Made by a program: the position numbers and the translations under genes
Notes under the pieces: model-generated
What the model was told of the DNA's origin: nothing
Databases searched by the model: none
Seen by the model: the letters and a program-made list of their open reading frames with translations, nothing else
Part shown: piece after piece, positions 7,578-17,268 of the stretch
Layout: each line of letters opens with the position of its first letter
How positions within the stretch are numbered: the stretch's first letter is position 1
NCBI RefSeq assembly: GCF_000021985.1
Contig: NC_011901.1
Location: forward strand, 1,426,001 to 1,490,000
Length of the DNA stretch: 64,000 bases
Reading direction: 5' to 3'
Source: Thioalkalivibrio sulfidiphilus HL-EbGr7
Lineage (GTDB): Bacteria > Pseudomonadota > Gammaproteobacteria > Ectothiorhodospirales > Ectothiorhodospiraceae

Positions 7578-9671
7578 ATGGCTGCCTTTCTCGACAGTCT
7601 GAAGAACGTGGGGCGTGCCGGCATGGTCACGCCGTTCCTGCTCATGGCCATGCTCGCCATGATGGTGATCCCGCTGCCGCCGCTCGCGCTGGACGTGCTG
7701 TTCACCTTCAACATCGCCCTGTCCCTGGTGGTGATCCTGGTGGCCATCTACACGCCACGGCCCCTGGAATTCGCGGTGTTCCCCACGGTGCTGCTGGTGG
7801 CGACCCTGTTGCGCCTGGCCCTGAACGTGGCCTCCACCCGGGTGATCCTGCTCAACGGCCACACCGGCACCGACGCCGCCGGCAACGTGATCCAGGCCTT
7901 CGGCGACTTCGTGGTGGGCGGCAACTATGCCGTGGGTCTGGTGGTGTTCCTGATCCTGGTGATCATCAACTTCGTGGTGGTCACCAAGGGCGCCGGGCGC
8001 GTCTCCGAGGTGAGCGCCCGTTTCACCCTGGATGCCATGCCCGGCAAGCAGATGGCCATCGATGCCGACCTCAATGCCGGCATCATCACCCAGGACGAGG
8101 CCCGCAAGCGCCGCGAGGAGATCGCCCAGGAGGCGGACTTCTACGGTTCCATGGACGGTGCCAGCAAGTTCGTGCGCGGCGACGCCATCGCCGGCATCCT
8201 GATCCTGGTGATCAACATCATCGGCGGCCTGACCATCGGCACCCTGCAGCACGGCATGGCCCTGGCGGATGCCGCCACCAACTACGTGCTGCTGACCATC
8301 GGCGACGGCCTGGTGGCCCAGATCCCCTCCCTGCTGCTGTCCTCGGCCACCGCCATCATCGTCACCCGCGTGTCCGCCGCCCAGGACATGGGCAAGCAGG
8401 TCTTCCAGCAGATGTTCGCCAGCCCCCGCGCCCTGTACGTGGCGGCCGGCGTGGTGGGTTCCCTGGGCCTGGTGCCGGGCATGCCCAACCTGGTGTTCCT
8501 GTCCCTGGGCGCCCTGATGGCCGCCAGTGCCTATCTCACCGCCCAGCGCCGCGCCGCGGAGGAGGCGGCCCTGCTGGAGCCGTCCATCGAGGCGGCCGCC
8601 GCTGCGCCCAGCCCGGAGACCAAGGAGCTGTCCTGGGACGACGTGCCGCCCGTGGACCTGGTGGGCCTGGAAGTGGGCTACCGGCTCATCCCGCTGGTGG
8701 ATCGCAGCCAGGGCGGCCAGCTCATGGGCCGGATCAAGGGCGTGCGCCGCAAGCTCTCCCAGGAGCTGGGTTTCCTGATCCAGCCGGTGCACATCCGCGA
8801 CAACCTGGATCTGGGCCCCAACAGCTACCGTATCGCGCTCATGGGCGTCACCGTGGGCGAGGGGGAGGTGTTCCCGGACCGGGAGCTGGCCATCAACCCG
8901 GGCCGGGTGTTCGGCCAGATCGCCGGCACCCCCACCAAGGACCCCACCTTCGGCCTGGACGCCGTGTGGATCGATCCCGCCAGCCGCGAGCAGGCCCAGG
9001 GCCTGGGCTACACGGTGGTGGACGCCGGCACCGTGGTGGCCACCCACCTGTCCCAGCTGCTCAAGGAACATGCCCACGAGATGCTTGGCCACGAGGAGGT
9101 GCAGCACCTGCTCGACGTGCTGGGCAAGCACTCGCCCAAGCTGGTGGAGAACCTGGTGCCCAAGACCCTCAACCTGGGGGTGGTGCTCAAGGTGATGCAG
9201 AACCTGCTGGCCGAGCAGATCTCCGTGCGTGACATGCGCAGCATCGCCGAAACCTTGGCGGAACACGGCGCCAAGAGTCAGGATCCCGGCGTCCTGACCG
9301 CCGCCGTGCGCGTGGCCCTGTCCCGCTCCATCGTGCAAAACATCATCGGCACCGCGCCGGAGCTGCCTCTGATCGCTCTGGACCCCTCCCTGGAACAGAT
9401 CTTGCAGAAGTCTTCCCAGGGCGCCGGTGGCGGCGGTCTCGGCATCGAGCCGGGTCTCGCCGAACGGCTGCAGAAGTCCATCGCCGAGGCGGCACAGCGC
9501 CAGGAGATGGCCGGCGAACCCTCGGTGGTGGTGGTCTCCCCGGACATCCGCGCCTGGATGTCCCGGTGGCTCCGCTCCGCGGTGCGCGGCCTGCACGTGC
9601 TGGCCTACACCGAGATCCCGGACAACAAGCGCATCCGGGTGGTGGCCACGGTGGGACGGGAAGGGAAGTAG
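7578..9671 (+). CDS. flhA: Flagellar export gate protein FlhA
   Basis: At 697 residues this is full-length FlhA. It has an N-terminal membrane half with about eight helices and the FHIPEP-like loop region, then a cytoplasmic nonameric ring domain from about residue 340. It forms the export gate and receives substrate-chaperone complexes. The start ATG is 3 bases after the flhB stop. The last codons (GREGK, stop TAG) run directly into the GGGAAGTG-type repeat. Confidence 0.97.
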   Translation: MAAFLDSLKNVGRAGMVTPFLLMAMLAMMVIPLPPLALDVLFTFNIALSLVVILVAIYTPRPLEFAVFPTVLLVATLLRLALNVASTRVILLNGHTGTDAAGNVIQAFGDFVVGGNYAVGLVVFLILVIINFVVVTKGAGRVSEVSARFTLDAMPGKQMAIDADLNAGIITQDEARKRREEIAQEADFYGSMDGASKFVRGDAIAGILILVINIIGGLTIGTLQHGMALADAATNYVLLTIGDGLVAQIPSLLLSSATAIIVTRVSAAQDMGKQVFQQMFASPRALYVAAGVVGSLGLVPGMPNLVFLSLGALMAASAYLTAQRRAAEEAALLEPSIEAAAAAPSPETKELSWDDVPPVDLVGLEVGYRLIPLVDRSQGGQLMGRIKGVRRKLSQELGFLIQPVHIRDNLDLGPNSYRIALMGVTVGEGEVFPDRELAINPGRVFGQIAGTPTKDPTFGLDAVWIDPASREQAQGLGYTVVDAGTVVATHLSQLLKEHAHEMLGHEEVQHLLDVLGKHSPKLVENLVPKTLNLGVVLKVMQNLLAEQISVRDMRSIAETLAEHGAKSQDPGVLTAAVRVALSRSIVQNIIGTAPELPLIALDPSLEQILQKSSQGAGGGGLGIEPGLAERLQKSIAEAAQRQEMAGEPSVVVVSPDIRAWMSRWLRSAVRGLHVLAYTEIPDNKRIRVVATVGREGK

Positions 9672-9672
9672 G

Positions 9673-9777
9673 AAGGTTGAATTGGGAAGTGAGAAGTAAC
9701 GGCAAATACAGCGAGCGAGGTGTGAATTGGCAGGCCGGGGATTTTTCCCACTTCCCGATTCACACTTCTCACTTCAG
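9673..9777. repeat. Intergenic inverted repeat, GGGAAGTG/CACTTCCC family, copy 1
   Basis: The left arm GAATTGGGAAGTGAGAAGT (about 9679-9697) and right arm CACTTCCCGATTCACACTTC (about 9749-9768) are imperfect inverted copies. They fill the gap between flhA and flhF. Relatives occur at 21798, 29260 and 35200. A transcript-end or mRNA-processing hairpin is possible, but no T-tract follows. Confidence 0.65.
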
Positions 9778-9799
9778 AAACTCGGTCGAGTGACATGCG

Positions 9800-11074
9800 A
9801 TGAAGATCAGACGATTTTTTGCACGGGACATGCGCCAGGCCATGCGGATGGTGCGCGAGGAGCAGGGCGACGATGCGGTGATCCTCTCCAGCCGTAAGGT
9901 GGAGGGAGGCATCGAGATCGTCTCGGCGGTGGACTTCGACGAGCAACTGCTGAGCGATATGGGCCGGGAGCCGGCACCTGCTGTTGCGAAGGCCGCGCCC
10001 GAGCCGCCCCTGGCCGCGCTGCGCGAGGCGGCCCCGGAGGTGGTGGAGCCCATCATGATCCCCACCCCCGCGCCCGCATCCGAGGCACGCCCGCGCCGTG
10101 AGCCTGCCCGGGAGATCGTCTGGTCCCAGGATCCGGCCCTGGTGGCCATGCAGCAGGAGATCGAGACCCTGCGGGGCATGCTCCAGGACCAGCTGGCCAG
10201 CTTTGCCTGGAATGACCTGAAGCGTCGTGACCCACACCGCGCCCAGCTGATCAAGCGTCTCGGCGCCCTGGGTCTCGACGAGGCCCTGTCCCAGGAGATC
10301 GCCGAGGGCGTGCGCCAGATTCAGAGTCCGGAACAGGCCTGGCGCGAGGGGCTCTACGGCCTGGCCACGCGCATCCCGGTGGCCGGTGAGGCTTTGCTTG
10401 ACGGGGAGGGTGTCATCGCCCTGGTGGGACCGAGCGGCGTGGGCAAGACCACCACCGTGGCCAAGCTCGCGGCCCGTCATGTGCAGCGTCACGGGCGCGG
10501 TTCCATCGCGCTGGTGACCACCGATGCCTATCGCATCGGCGCTTATCGTCAATTGCAGACCTTCGGTCAGATCCTCGGCGTGCCGGTCCATCTGGCGCAG
10601 ACAGGGCGCCAGTTGGGCGATATCCTATTGGGGCTTGGCGACAAGCAACGGATCTTCGTGGATACCGCCGGCATGAGCCAGCGGGACCTGCGCCTGGCGG
10701 AGGAGATGGCCGGGCTGGCGGCCATTCCGCGTCTGCGCACGCTACTGGTGGTGGCCGCCAATGCCCAGCAGGCGGTACTGGAAGAAACCTTCCGCGCCTT
10801 CGGTCATTTGCCGCTCACCGGCGCCGTGCTCACCAAGGTGGACGAGGCCGCCAGTCTCGGACCGGTACTCTCCGCCCTGAGTCACGGCGATCTACCCCTG
10901 CTCTATGTGAGCGAAGGGCAGCGGGTACCGGAGGACCTGCAACCGGCACGGGTGCAGCGCCTGGTGAGTCGCGCGGTGTCCCTGGCCTCGGACCGACAGC
11001 AACGCGCCCGCGGGCTCCGCCCGTCCATGGCGCCCCGGAAAGTGAATCGACACGCCCATGCCCAGATACAGTGA
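9800..11074 (+). CDS. flhF: Flagellar placement GTPase FlhF
   Basis: The 424-residue protein has an N-terminal basic B-domain (MKIRRFFARDMRQAMRMV), a Pro/Ala-rich linker at about residues 60-110, an N-domain, and an SRP-type G domain with P-loop GPSGVGKTTT (about residues 213-222), TTDAYR and DTAG. FlhF marks the cell pole for assembly of the first flagellar components. It overlaps flhG by 17 bases, matching their antagonistic partnership. The Arg/Ala-rich C-terminal tail is unremarkable. Confidence 0.95.
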   Translation: MKIRRFFARDMRQAMRMVREEQGDDAVILSSRKVEGGIEIVSAVDFDEQLLSDMGREPAPAVAKAAPEPPLAALREAAPEVVEPIMIPTPAPASEARPRREPAREIVWSQDPALVAMQQEIETLRGMLQDQLASFAWNDLKRRDPHRAQLIKRLGALGLDEALSQEIAEGVRQIQSPEQAWREGLYGLATRIPVAGEALLDGEGVIALVGPSGVGKTTTVAKLAARHVQRHGRGSIALVTTDAYRIGAYRQLQTFGQILGVPVHLAQTGRQLGDILLGLGDKQRIFVDTAGMSQRDLRLAEEMAGLAAIPRLRTLLVVAANAQQAVLEETFRAFGHLPLTGAVLTKVDEAASLGPVLSALSHGDLPLLYVSEGQRVPEDLQPARVQRLVSRAVSLASDRQQRARGLRPSMAPRKVNRHAHAQIQ

Positions 11075-11957
11075 TCAGGTCAACGATCAGGCCGATGGTC
11101 TGCGCCGCATGAACGCGCCGCGTCCCGTGCAGGTGATCGCGGTGGCCAGCGGCAAGGGCGGCGTGGGCAAGACCAATGTCTCCGTAAACCTGTCCGTGGC
11201 GCTTGCCCAGGGTGGGCGCTCGGTGATGCTCATGGACGCGGACCTGGGGCTCGCCAACGTGGACGTGCTGCTGGGCCTGCAGCCCCGGGCCAACCTCTCC
11301 CACGTGCTCAAGGGAGACCTGGGCCTGGACGAGATCCTGGTGGATGGGCCCGCCGGCATCACCATCGTGCCCGCCGCCTCGGGCGTGGCGCGCATGGCCG
11401 GGCTGGATCCGGCCGAGCACGTCGGCATCATCCGCGCCTTCAGTGAGCTGAGCCGTCCGGTGGACGTGCTCATCGTGGATACCGCCGCTGGCCTGCATGA
11501 TAGCGTGCTGAGCTTCTGCCGCGCCGTGCAGGAGGTGCTGGTGGTGGTCTGCGACGAGCCGGCCTCAATCACCGATGCCTACGCCCTGATCAAGGTGCTG
11601 AGCCGGGATCACGGCATCAGCCGCATGCGCGTGGTGGCCAACATGGTGCGTGGTCCCGACGAGGGCAGGCAGTTGTTCGCCAAGCTGGTGGCCGTGTGCG
11701 ACCGGTTCCTGGACGTGACCCTGGACTACGCCGGGGCCATCCCCCACGACGAATACCTGCGCAAGGCCGTGCAGCGCCAGAAGGCGGTCACCGAGGCCTA
11801 TCCGTCCAGCCCGGCGGCGCGCGCATTCAAGGAATTGGCCCGCAAGGCCGATACATGGCCCATACCCGCCGGTGGAAGCGGGCGCATCGAGTTCTTTGTT
11901 GAGCGGCTGGTGGGTTCGGGCTCTAATGACAGGGAGGCCCTGTCATTAACGGATTAG
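11058..11957 (+). CDS. flhG: Flagellar number regulator FlhG/FleN (MinD-like ATPase)
   Basis: This 299-residue ParA/MinD-family protein has the deviant Walker A GKGGVGKTN (about residues 32-40), Walker A' DADLGLANVD and Walker B LIVDTAAG. FlhG limits flagellar number by acting on FlhF and, in Pseudomonas and Vibrio, on the master activator FleQ/FlrA. Together with FlhF it implies one or few polar flagella. The ATG at 11058 lies inside the flhF coding sequence. Confidence 0.94.
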   Translation: MPRYSDQVNDQADGLRRMNAPRPVQVIAVASGKGGVGKTNVSVNLSVALAQGGRSVMLMDADLGLANVDVLLGLQPRANLSHVLKGDLGLDEILVDGPAGITIVPAASGVARMAGLDPAEHVGIIRAFSELSRPVDVLIVDTAAGLHDSVLSFCRAVQEVLVVVCDEPASITDAYALIKVLSRDHGISRMRVVANMVRGPDEGRQLFAKLVAVCDRFLDVTLDYAGAIPHDEYLRKAVQRQKAVTEAYPSSPAARAFKELARKADTWPIPAGGSGRIEFFVERLVGSGSNDREALSLTD

Positions 11958-11962
11958 CCGCC

Positions 11963-12688
11963 ATGTACTCGAGCGAACTCCTGGACCGCAACCGCCTGGT
12001 GGATGCGCATGTGCCGCTGGTCAAGCGCATTGCCTACCACCTGCTGGGTCGGCTGCCTTCCAGCGTGCAGGTGGACGACCTGATCCAGGCCGGTGTGGTG
12101 GGTCTGCTCGAGGCAGCGCAGCAGTACGACGCGACCCAGGGGGCCAGTTTCGAGACCTATGCGGGGATCCGCATCCGCGGCGCCATGCTCGACGAGGTGC
12201 GACGCTCCGACTGGACGCCGCGCTCGGTACATCGCAACGCGCGCCGGGTGAGCGAGGCCATGCGCCTGGTGGAGAACCGCCTGGGCCGCGAGGCGCAGCC
12301 GGCGGAGGTGGCCGCGGAACTGGGCGTGAGCCTGGACGAGTACCAGCACATGGTCAGCGATGCCGCCTCCTGCAAGGTGCTGAGCTTCGAGGACATCTTC
12401 GAGCCGGACTCCGAGGGCGAGGACCTGCTGCCCGGGGACGAGCCGAGCCCCTTCGAGGCCCTGCAGTCCGATGGTTTCAGGGCGGCGCTGGCCCGGGAGG
12501 TGGGCGCGCTGCCGGAGCGTGAGCGGCTGGTGATGTCGCTCTATTACGACGACGAACTCAACCTGCGTGAGATCGGCGAGGTGCTCGGTGTCAGCGAGTC
12601 CCGGGTCTGCCAGCTCCACGGCCAGGCCCTGGTGCGCCTGCGGGCGCGCATGAGCGACTGGACCGGTCATTCGAGCGAGCAGAAATGA
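11963..12688 (+). CDS. fliA: RNA polymerase sigma factor for flagellar operon, sigma-28
   Basis: A 241-residue group 3 sigma factor with sigma region 2 (VDDLIQAGVVGLLEAAQQYD), region 3, and a C-terminal region 4 helix-turn-helix (LNLREIGEVLGVSESRVCQL). It drives late flagellar and chemotaxis genes and is normally held by FlgM, which is not encoded here. It starts 5 bases after flhG. I did not find a clear FliA-type promoter in the 110-base gap before cheY. Confidence 0.96.
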   Translation: MYSSELLDRNRLVDAHVPLVKRIAYHLLGRLPSSVQVDDLIQAGVVGLLEAAQQYDATQGASFETYAGIRIRGAMLDEVRRSDWTPRSVHRNARRVSEAMRLVENRLGREAQPAEVAAELGVSLDEYQHMVSDAASCKVLSFEDIFEPDSEGEDLLPGDEPSPFEALQSDGFRAALAREVGALPERERLVMSLYYDDELNLREIGEVLGVSESRVCQLHGQALVRLRARMSDWTGHSSEQK

Positions 12689-12798
12689 ATTATTGACCTG
12701 CGCGGCAGTGATGCCACGCGGGGCGTGAGATTGAATCACTTCAACCCCCGGTTCCCCCAGGGTCAGCCGGATGCAATCTGAATCAGGCGGAGGTCAGT

Positions 12799-13191
12799 GT
12801 GGACAAGAATATGAAGATCCTGATCGTGGACGATTTCTCCACGATGCGACGCATCATCAAGAATCTGCTGCGGGATCTCGGCTTCAACAACACCAGCGAG
12901 GCCGATGACGGTAGCACGGCCCTGCCCATGCTGCAGAACGGCAACTTCGACTTCCTGATCACCGACTGGAACATGCCCAACATGCCGGGCATCGACCTGC
13001 TCAAGGCCGTGCGCGCCGACGAAAAACTCAAGACCATGCCGGTGCTGCTGGTGACCGCCGAGGCCAAGCGCGAGCAGATCGTCGAGGCCGCCCAGGCCGG
13101 GGTCAACGGCTACATCATCAAGCCGTTCACCGCCGAAACCCTGCGCGAGAAGATCGAGAAGATCTTCGAACGCATCAACGCGGGGGGCTGA
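12799..13191 (+). CDS. cheY: Chemotaxis response regulator CheY
   Basis: This 130-residue single receiver domain starts with GTG, which follows GGAGG by about 8 bases. The acidic pocket is DD at residues 11-12, the phosphoacceptor is D56 (FLITDWNMP), and the switch residues are T86 and K108. Phospho-CheY binds the N-terminal peptide of FliM encoded at 2669. cheZ follows after 5 bases. Confidence 0.97.
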   Translation: MDKNMKILIVDDFSTMRRIIKNLLRDLGFNNTSEADDGSTALPMLQNGNFDFLITDWNMPNMPGIDLLKAVRADEKLKTMPVLLVTAEAKREQIVEAAQAGVNGYIIKPFTAETLREKIEKIFERINAGG

Positions 13192-13196
13192 GCGAC

Positions 13197-13973
13197 ATGG
13201 ACACGCCGGGCTTGGAGGAGAAGGCCGCCGAGATCAAGGCCCAGCAGCTGCAGAAGGCCCGTCAGCTGGTCAGCCACATCGAGGCCGGTGACGAGGAATC
13301 TGCCGCCCGGCTGATCGAGGAACTGGGCCGCATGCACGAGAGCCTGCTGTTCCAGGAGCTGGGTAGGCTGACCCGGGATCTGCATGAGGCCCTCAATGCA
13401 TTCCGTCTGGACTCGCGTCTCTCCGAGCTGACCCAGACCGACATCCCGGACGCCAAGGAACGACTCAACTACGTGGTCAGCCTGACCGAGGATGCGGCAC
13501 ACCGCACCCTCAATGCCGTGGAAGCGAGCCTGCCCATGTCGGAGCAACTCTCCAGCCGGGCAGGCGATCTGGCCCGGCACTGGCAGCGTTTCCGTGCACG
13601 CGAGCTCTCCGCCGAGGAATTCAGGCAGCTGAGCGGGGAACTGGGCGAGTTCCTGGCCCGGGTGCACGACGATGCCGAGGCCATCCGCCGCAATCTGTCC
13701 GACGTGCTCATGGCCCAGGACTTCCAGGATCTGACCGGACAGGTGATCCGCCGTGTCATCAACCTGGTGCAGGACGTGGAGCAAAACCTGGTGGGCCTGG
13801 TGCGCATCTCCGGCGAGCGGCTCTCCACGCCGGATCAGAAAAAAATGCAGGACAAGCGCGCCGAGGATCAGAACAAGGGTATGGGTCCGGCGGTGCCGGG
13901 CACCGCCGGTGCCAGCGATGTGGTCAGCGGCCAGGACGACGTGGACGATCTGCTGTCCAGCCTGGGATTCTGA
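13197..13973 (+). CDS. cheZ: Protein phosphatase CheZ
   Basis: The 258-residue protein is mostly helical, with the long four-helix bundle hairpin typical of CheZ. The conserved catalytic stretch VLMAQDFQDLTGQVI carries the Gln that positions the attacking water for CheY-P dephosphorylation. The C-terminal tail DVDDLLSSLGF is the CheY-tethering peptide. Similar peptides recur in the CheA linker (see that entry). It starts 5 bases after cheY. Confidence 0.95.
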   Translation: MDTPGLEEKAAEIKAQQLQKARQLVSHIEAGDEESAARLIEELGRMHESLLFQELGRLTRDLHEALNAFRLDSRLSELTQTDIPDAKERLNYVVSLTEDAAHRTLNAVEASLPMSEQLSSRAGDLARHWQRFRARELSAEEFRQLSGELGEFLARVHDDAEAIRRNLSDVLMAQDFQDLTGQVIRRVINLVQDVEQNLVGLVRISGERLSTPDQKKMQDKRAEDQNKGMGPAVPGTAGASDVVSGQDDVDDLLSSLGF

Positions 13974-14009
13974 GCACGTTGCCAAGCGCATAACGAGAAG
14001 GGGTAGGGG

Positions 14010-16085
14010 ATGAGTCTGGATAGCGATGACGAGATTCTGCAGGACTTTCTGGTGGAGGCCGGGGAACTGCTGGAAGGGCTCAGTGAGCAGCTGGTGGAAC
14101 TGGAGCGCAACCCCACCGACCGTGACCTGCTCAATGCGGTGTTTCGCAGCTTCCACACCATCAAGGGCGGCGCGGGATTCCTCAATCTCACCCACCTGGT
14201 GGCGGTGTGCCACCGGGCCGAAGACGTGTTCAACGTGCTGCGCCAGGGCCAGCGCCAGGTGGATGGCGCGCTCATGGACGCCGTGCTGCAGGTGCTGGAC
14301 GTGGTCAACCGCATGTTCGGCGAGATCCGCGGCGGCGTCGAGCCGGGGCCCGCGGATCCCGAGCTGCTGACGCGGCTGGAATCCATGACCGGGCCCGCGG
14401 ACGCCGCGCCTGCGCCGTCTCCCGTCGCCGAGGCGCCTCCGCCCGCCCCCGAGCCTGCCCCGCCTGTGTCTGCCAGCCCTGCCGTGCCGGCCGGCGATGG
14501 CGACATCACCGACGAGGAATTCGAGGCCCTCCTGGATGCCATGCAGTCCGGTGGCAGCGCGCCCGCGCTGGCCGCAGCACCGGCCGCTTCGCACAAGAGC
14601 GACGAGATCACTGAGGACGAATTCGAGAGCCTGCTGGACGAACTGCACGGCAAGGGCAATGCGCCTGTCGAGAGCAAGGCCTCACCCCCGGCCGCAGGCA
14701 GCTCCGCGGACCCGGATCTGATCAGCGAGGATGAATTCGAGCACCTGCTGGACGAACTGCACGGCAAGGGCAAGGCACCGGTCGTGGCGTCTGCCAAGGC
14801 CGCGCCCGCCGCTGCTGCACCACCCGCCGCGAAGCCGGCTGCTGCGCCTGCCCCTGCCGCCGCCCCCGCCGCCGCCCCCGCCGCTGCGACCCCTGCGACC
14901 CAGGCACAGCCCGCCGCAGAGACCTCGGTGCGCGTGGACACCAAGCGCCTGGACGACATCATGAACCTGGTGGGCGAACTGGTGCTGGTGCGCAACCGTC
15001 TGGCCACCCTGCGTTCCAAGATGTCCGACGAGCAGGTGGCCAAGGCGGTCAGCAACCTGGACATCGTCACCGCCGACCTGCAGGCGGCGGTGATGAAGAC
15101 GCGCATGCAGCCCATCAAGAAGGTGTTCGGGCGCTTCCCCCGGGTGGTGCGCGACCTGGCCCGCAGCCTCAACAAGGAGATCGATCTGGAGTTGCGCGGC
15201 GAGGAGACCGATCTGGACAAGAACCTGGTGGAGGCCCTGGCCGATCCGCTGGTGCACCTGGTGCGCAACGCCGTGGACCACGGCATCGAGTCCCCCGAGG
15301 AGCGGGTCGCCGCCGGCAAGTCCCGCACCGGACACGTGGTGCTGTCCGCCGAGCAGGAGGGCGACCACATCCTGCTGACCATCGCCGATGACGGCAAGGG
15401 CATGGATCCGGACGTGCTGCGCGCCAAGGCCGTGGAGAAGGGGCTCATGGACGAGGATGCGGCCCAGCGCATGACCGACCAGGATGCCTTCAACGTCATC
15501 TTCATGGCGGGCTTCTCCACCAAGGAGGCCATCTCCGACATCTCCGGTCGCGGCGTCGGCATGGATGTGGTGAAGACCCGTATCGCGCAATTGAACGGCA
15601 CCATCGAGATCGATTCCAAAAAGGGTCAGGGCAGCACCCTGCGCATCAAGGTGCCGCTCACCCTGGCCATCCTGCCCACCCTCATGGTGGTGCTGGGCAA
15701 CCAGCGTTTCGCCCTGCCGCTGGCCAATGTGAGCGAGATCTTCGACCTGGATCTGTCCCGCACCAACCACGTGGATGACCAGGAGGTGATCATGGTGCGC
15801 AACCAGGCCCTGCCGCTGTATTACCTGCGCCGCTGGCTGGCCCGCAGCGATGCGCCCAAGGTGAACCGCGAGACGCAGCACGTGGTGGTGGTGTTCGTGG
15901 GCAACCGGCGCGTGGGTTTCGTGGTGGACAGCCTGATCGGCCAGGAAGAGGTGGTGATCAAACCCCTCGGCGCCTCGCTGCACGGACTGCCGGGCTTCGC
16001 CGGTGCCACCATCACCGGCGATGGCGGCATCGCCCTGATCCTGGACGTGCCCAGCCTGCTCAAGGCCTACGCGCGGCGTTTCTGA
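14010..16085 (+). CDS. cheA: Chemotaxis histidine kinase CheA
   Basis: The 691-residue kinase has P1 Hpt at about 1-105 with phosphorylated H49 (SFHTIKGGAGF), then a long linker in place of a recognisable P2. P3 dimerisation follows from about 308, then the ATPase (N-box VRNAVDHGIES, DDGKGMD, GRGVGMD) to about 555, and a CheW-like P5 to the end. The linker holds three near-copies of an acidic peptide (residues 166-176, 200-216, 238-254; core DEFExLLDELHGKG) followed by an Ala/Pro-rich tract at about 260-302. The repeats resemble the CheZ tail and may bind CheY, or serve array localisation with ParP/ParC. That part is inference. Confidence 0.96.
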   Translation: MSLDSDDEILQDFLVEAGELLEGLSEQLVELERNPTDRDLLNAVFRSFHTIKGGAGFLNLTHLVAVCHRAEDVFNVLRQGQRQVDGALMDAVLQVLDVVNRMFGEIRGGVEPGPADPELLTRLESMTGPADAAPAPSPVAEAPPPAPEPAPPVSASPAVPAGDGDITDEEFEALLDAMQSGGSAPALAAAPAASHKSDEITEDEFESLLDELHGKGNAPVESKASPPAAGSSADPDLISEDEFEHLLDELHGKGKAPVVASAKAAPAAAAPPAAKPAAAPAPAAAPAAAPAAATPATQAQPAAETSVRVDTKRLDDIMNLVGELVLVRNRLATLRSKMSDEQVAKAVSNLDIVTADLQAAVMKTRMQPIKKVFGRFPRVVRDLARSLNKEIDLELRGEETDLDKNLVEALADPLVHLVRNAVDHGIESPEERVAAGKSRTGHVVLSAEQEGDHILLTIADDGKGMDPDVLRAKAVEKGLMDEDAAQRMTDQDAFNVIFMAGFSTKEAISDISGRGVGMDVVKTRIAQLNGTIEIDSKKGQGSTLRIKVPLTLAILPTLMVVLGNQRFALPLANVSEIFDLDLSRTNHVDDQEVIMVRNQALPLYYLRRWLARSDAPKVNRETQHVVVVFVGNRRVGFVVDSLIGQEEVVIKPLGASLHGLPGFAGATITGDGGIALILDVPSLLKAYARRF

Positions 16086-16151
16086 TGACTGCATCCATGC
16101 CGCGTGACGTGCACGCGACACGCGAGCGGCAACACTGAGGAGATGGTTTAG

Positions 16152-17237
16152 ATGGCGGTACGCGCACTGGTGGTGGACGATTCGGGTTTCTTCCGACGTC
16201 GTATCGTCGAGATCCTCGATGCCGATCCGGGCATCGAGGTGGTGGGTACCGCCGCCAATGGCCAGGAGGCCATCGACGAGGCCGCCAGGCTGCGTCCCGA
16301 CGTGATCGTCATGGACATCGAGATGCCGGTGATGGACGGTATCACCGCCGTGCGTCGCATCATGGCGCGCCAGCCGACCCCGATCCTGATGTTCTCCTCG
16401 CTCACCTTCGAGGGGGCCAAGGCCACCCTGGATGCCCTGGACGCCGGTGCCGCGGACTTCCTGCCCAAGCGTTTCGAGGACATCTCCCGGGATCAGCAGG
16501 AGGCACGCCAGGTGCTTTGTCGGCGGGTCCGCACCCTCGGCATGCGCCGGGTCCGTCCCGCCCCGGCAGTGCCCGGCACGGCGGCCCCGGCCGCGGCAAG
16601 AGCCGCCACCACGGCCCCAGCCGCGGGTGCCCCGCCTGCGCGCGTCGATCGCAGCCCGGTACGCATGCGGGATTTCCGCGCGGTGCTGATCGGCACCTCC
16701 ACCGGCGGACCGGTGGCGCTGCAGAAGGTACTCACCGCACTGCCGGCCAATTTCCCCTTGCCCCTGCTGCTGGTGCAGCACATGCCGGCCAGCTTCACGC
16801 CGGCCTTTGCCCAGCGCCTGGATTCCCTGTGCGCCATCCGCGTCAAGGAGGCCGCCGACGGTGATGTGTTGCAGCCGGGGCTTGCCCTGCTCGCACCCGG
16901 CGGTCTGCAGATGGTGGTGGAGTCCCGGGGCGGGCAGCAGCGTGTACGCATCGTCGAGAGCGAAGCCGGCCAGCACTACCGTCCCTGCGTGGACGTGACC
17001 TTCAAGTCCGCCGCGCCGGTGTTCGGCGGCCAGGTGCTGGCGATCATCATGACCGGCATGGGCGCCGACGGCCGCGAGGGCGTGCGTGCGCTCAAGCAAC
17101 TGGGCGCCAGGGTCTGGGCCCAGGACGAGGAGAGCTGCGTAGTCTACGGCATGCCCGCCGCGGTGGCCGAGGCCGGCCTGGCGGACCGTATCCTGCCCCT
17201 GTCCCAGATCGGGCCCCTGATGGCCAACGGTGTTTGA
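16152..17237 (+). CDS. cheB: Protein-glutamate methylesterase CheB
   Basis: This 361-residue enzyme has an N-terminal receiver with phosphoacceptor D55 (VIVMDIEMP), an Ala/Pro-rich linker at about 135-165, and a C-terminal methylesterase domain. The catalytic triad is visible: S183 (GTSTGGP), H210 (LLVQHMP) and D306 (GMGADGREG). It removes methyl groups from chemoreceptors to reset sensitivity. No cheR or receptor gene is in the window, so these must lie elsewhere. Confidence 0.96.
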   Translation: MAVRALVVDDSGFFRRRIVEILDADPGIEVVGTAANGQEAIDEAARLRPDVIVMDIEMPVMDGITAVRRIMARQPTPILMFSSLTFEGAKATLDALDAGAADFLPKRFEDISRDQQEARQVLCRRVRTLGMRRVRPAPAVPGTAAPAAARAATTAPAAGAPPARVDRSPVRMRDFRAVLIGTSTGGPVALQKVLTALPANFPLPLLLVQHMPASFTPAFAQRLDSLCAIRVKEAADGDVLQPGLALLAPGGLQMVVESRGGQQRVRIVESEAGQHYRPCVDVTFKSAAPVFGGQVLAIIMTGMGADGREGVRALKQLGARVWAQDEESCVVYGMPAAVAEAGLADRILPLSQIGPLMANGV

Positions 17238-17268
17238 TGCCTGAGTCATATCACAACGGGATGAGCCC

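Noticed and set aside
5682-9596. A 1304-codon open frame on the minus strand opposite fliR-flhA
   Set aside because: It is rich in His, Gln, Gly and Ala, as expected of the antisense of GC-rich membrane-protein genes, and has no domain. The plus-strand genes there are unmistakable.
12689-12798. FliA-dependent promoter before cheY
   Set aside because: No TAAA plus GCCGATAA-like pair with suitable spacing could be found in the gap.
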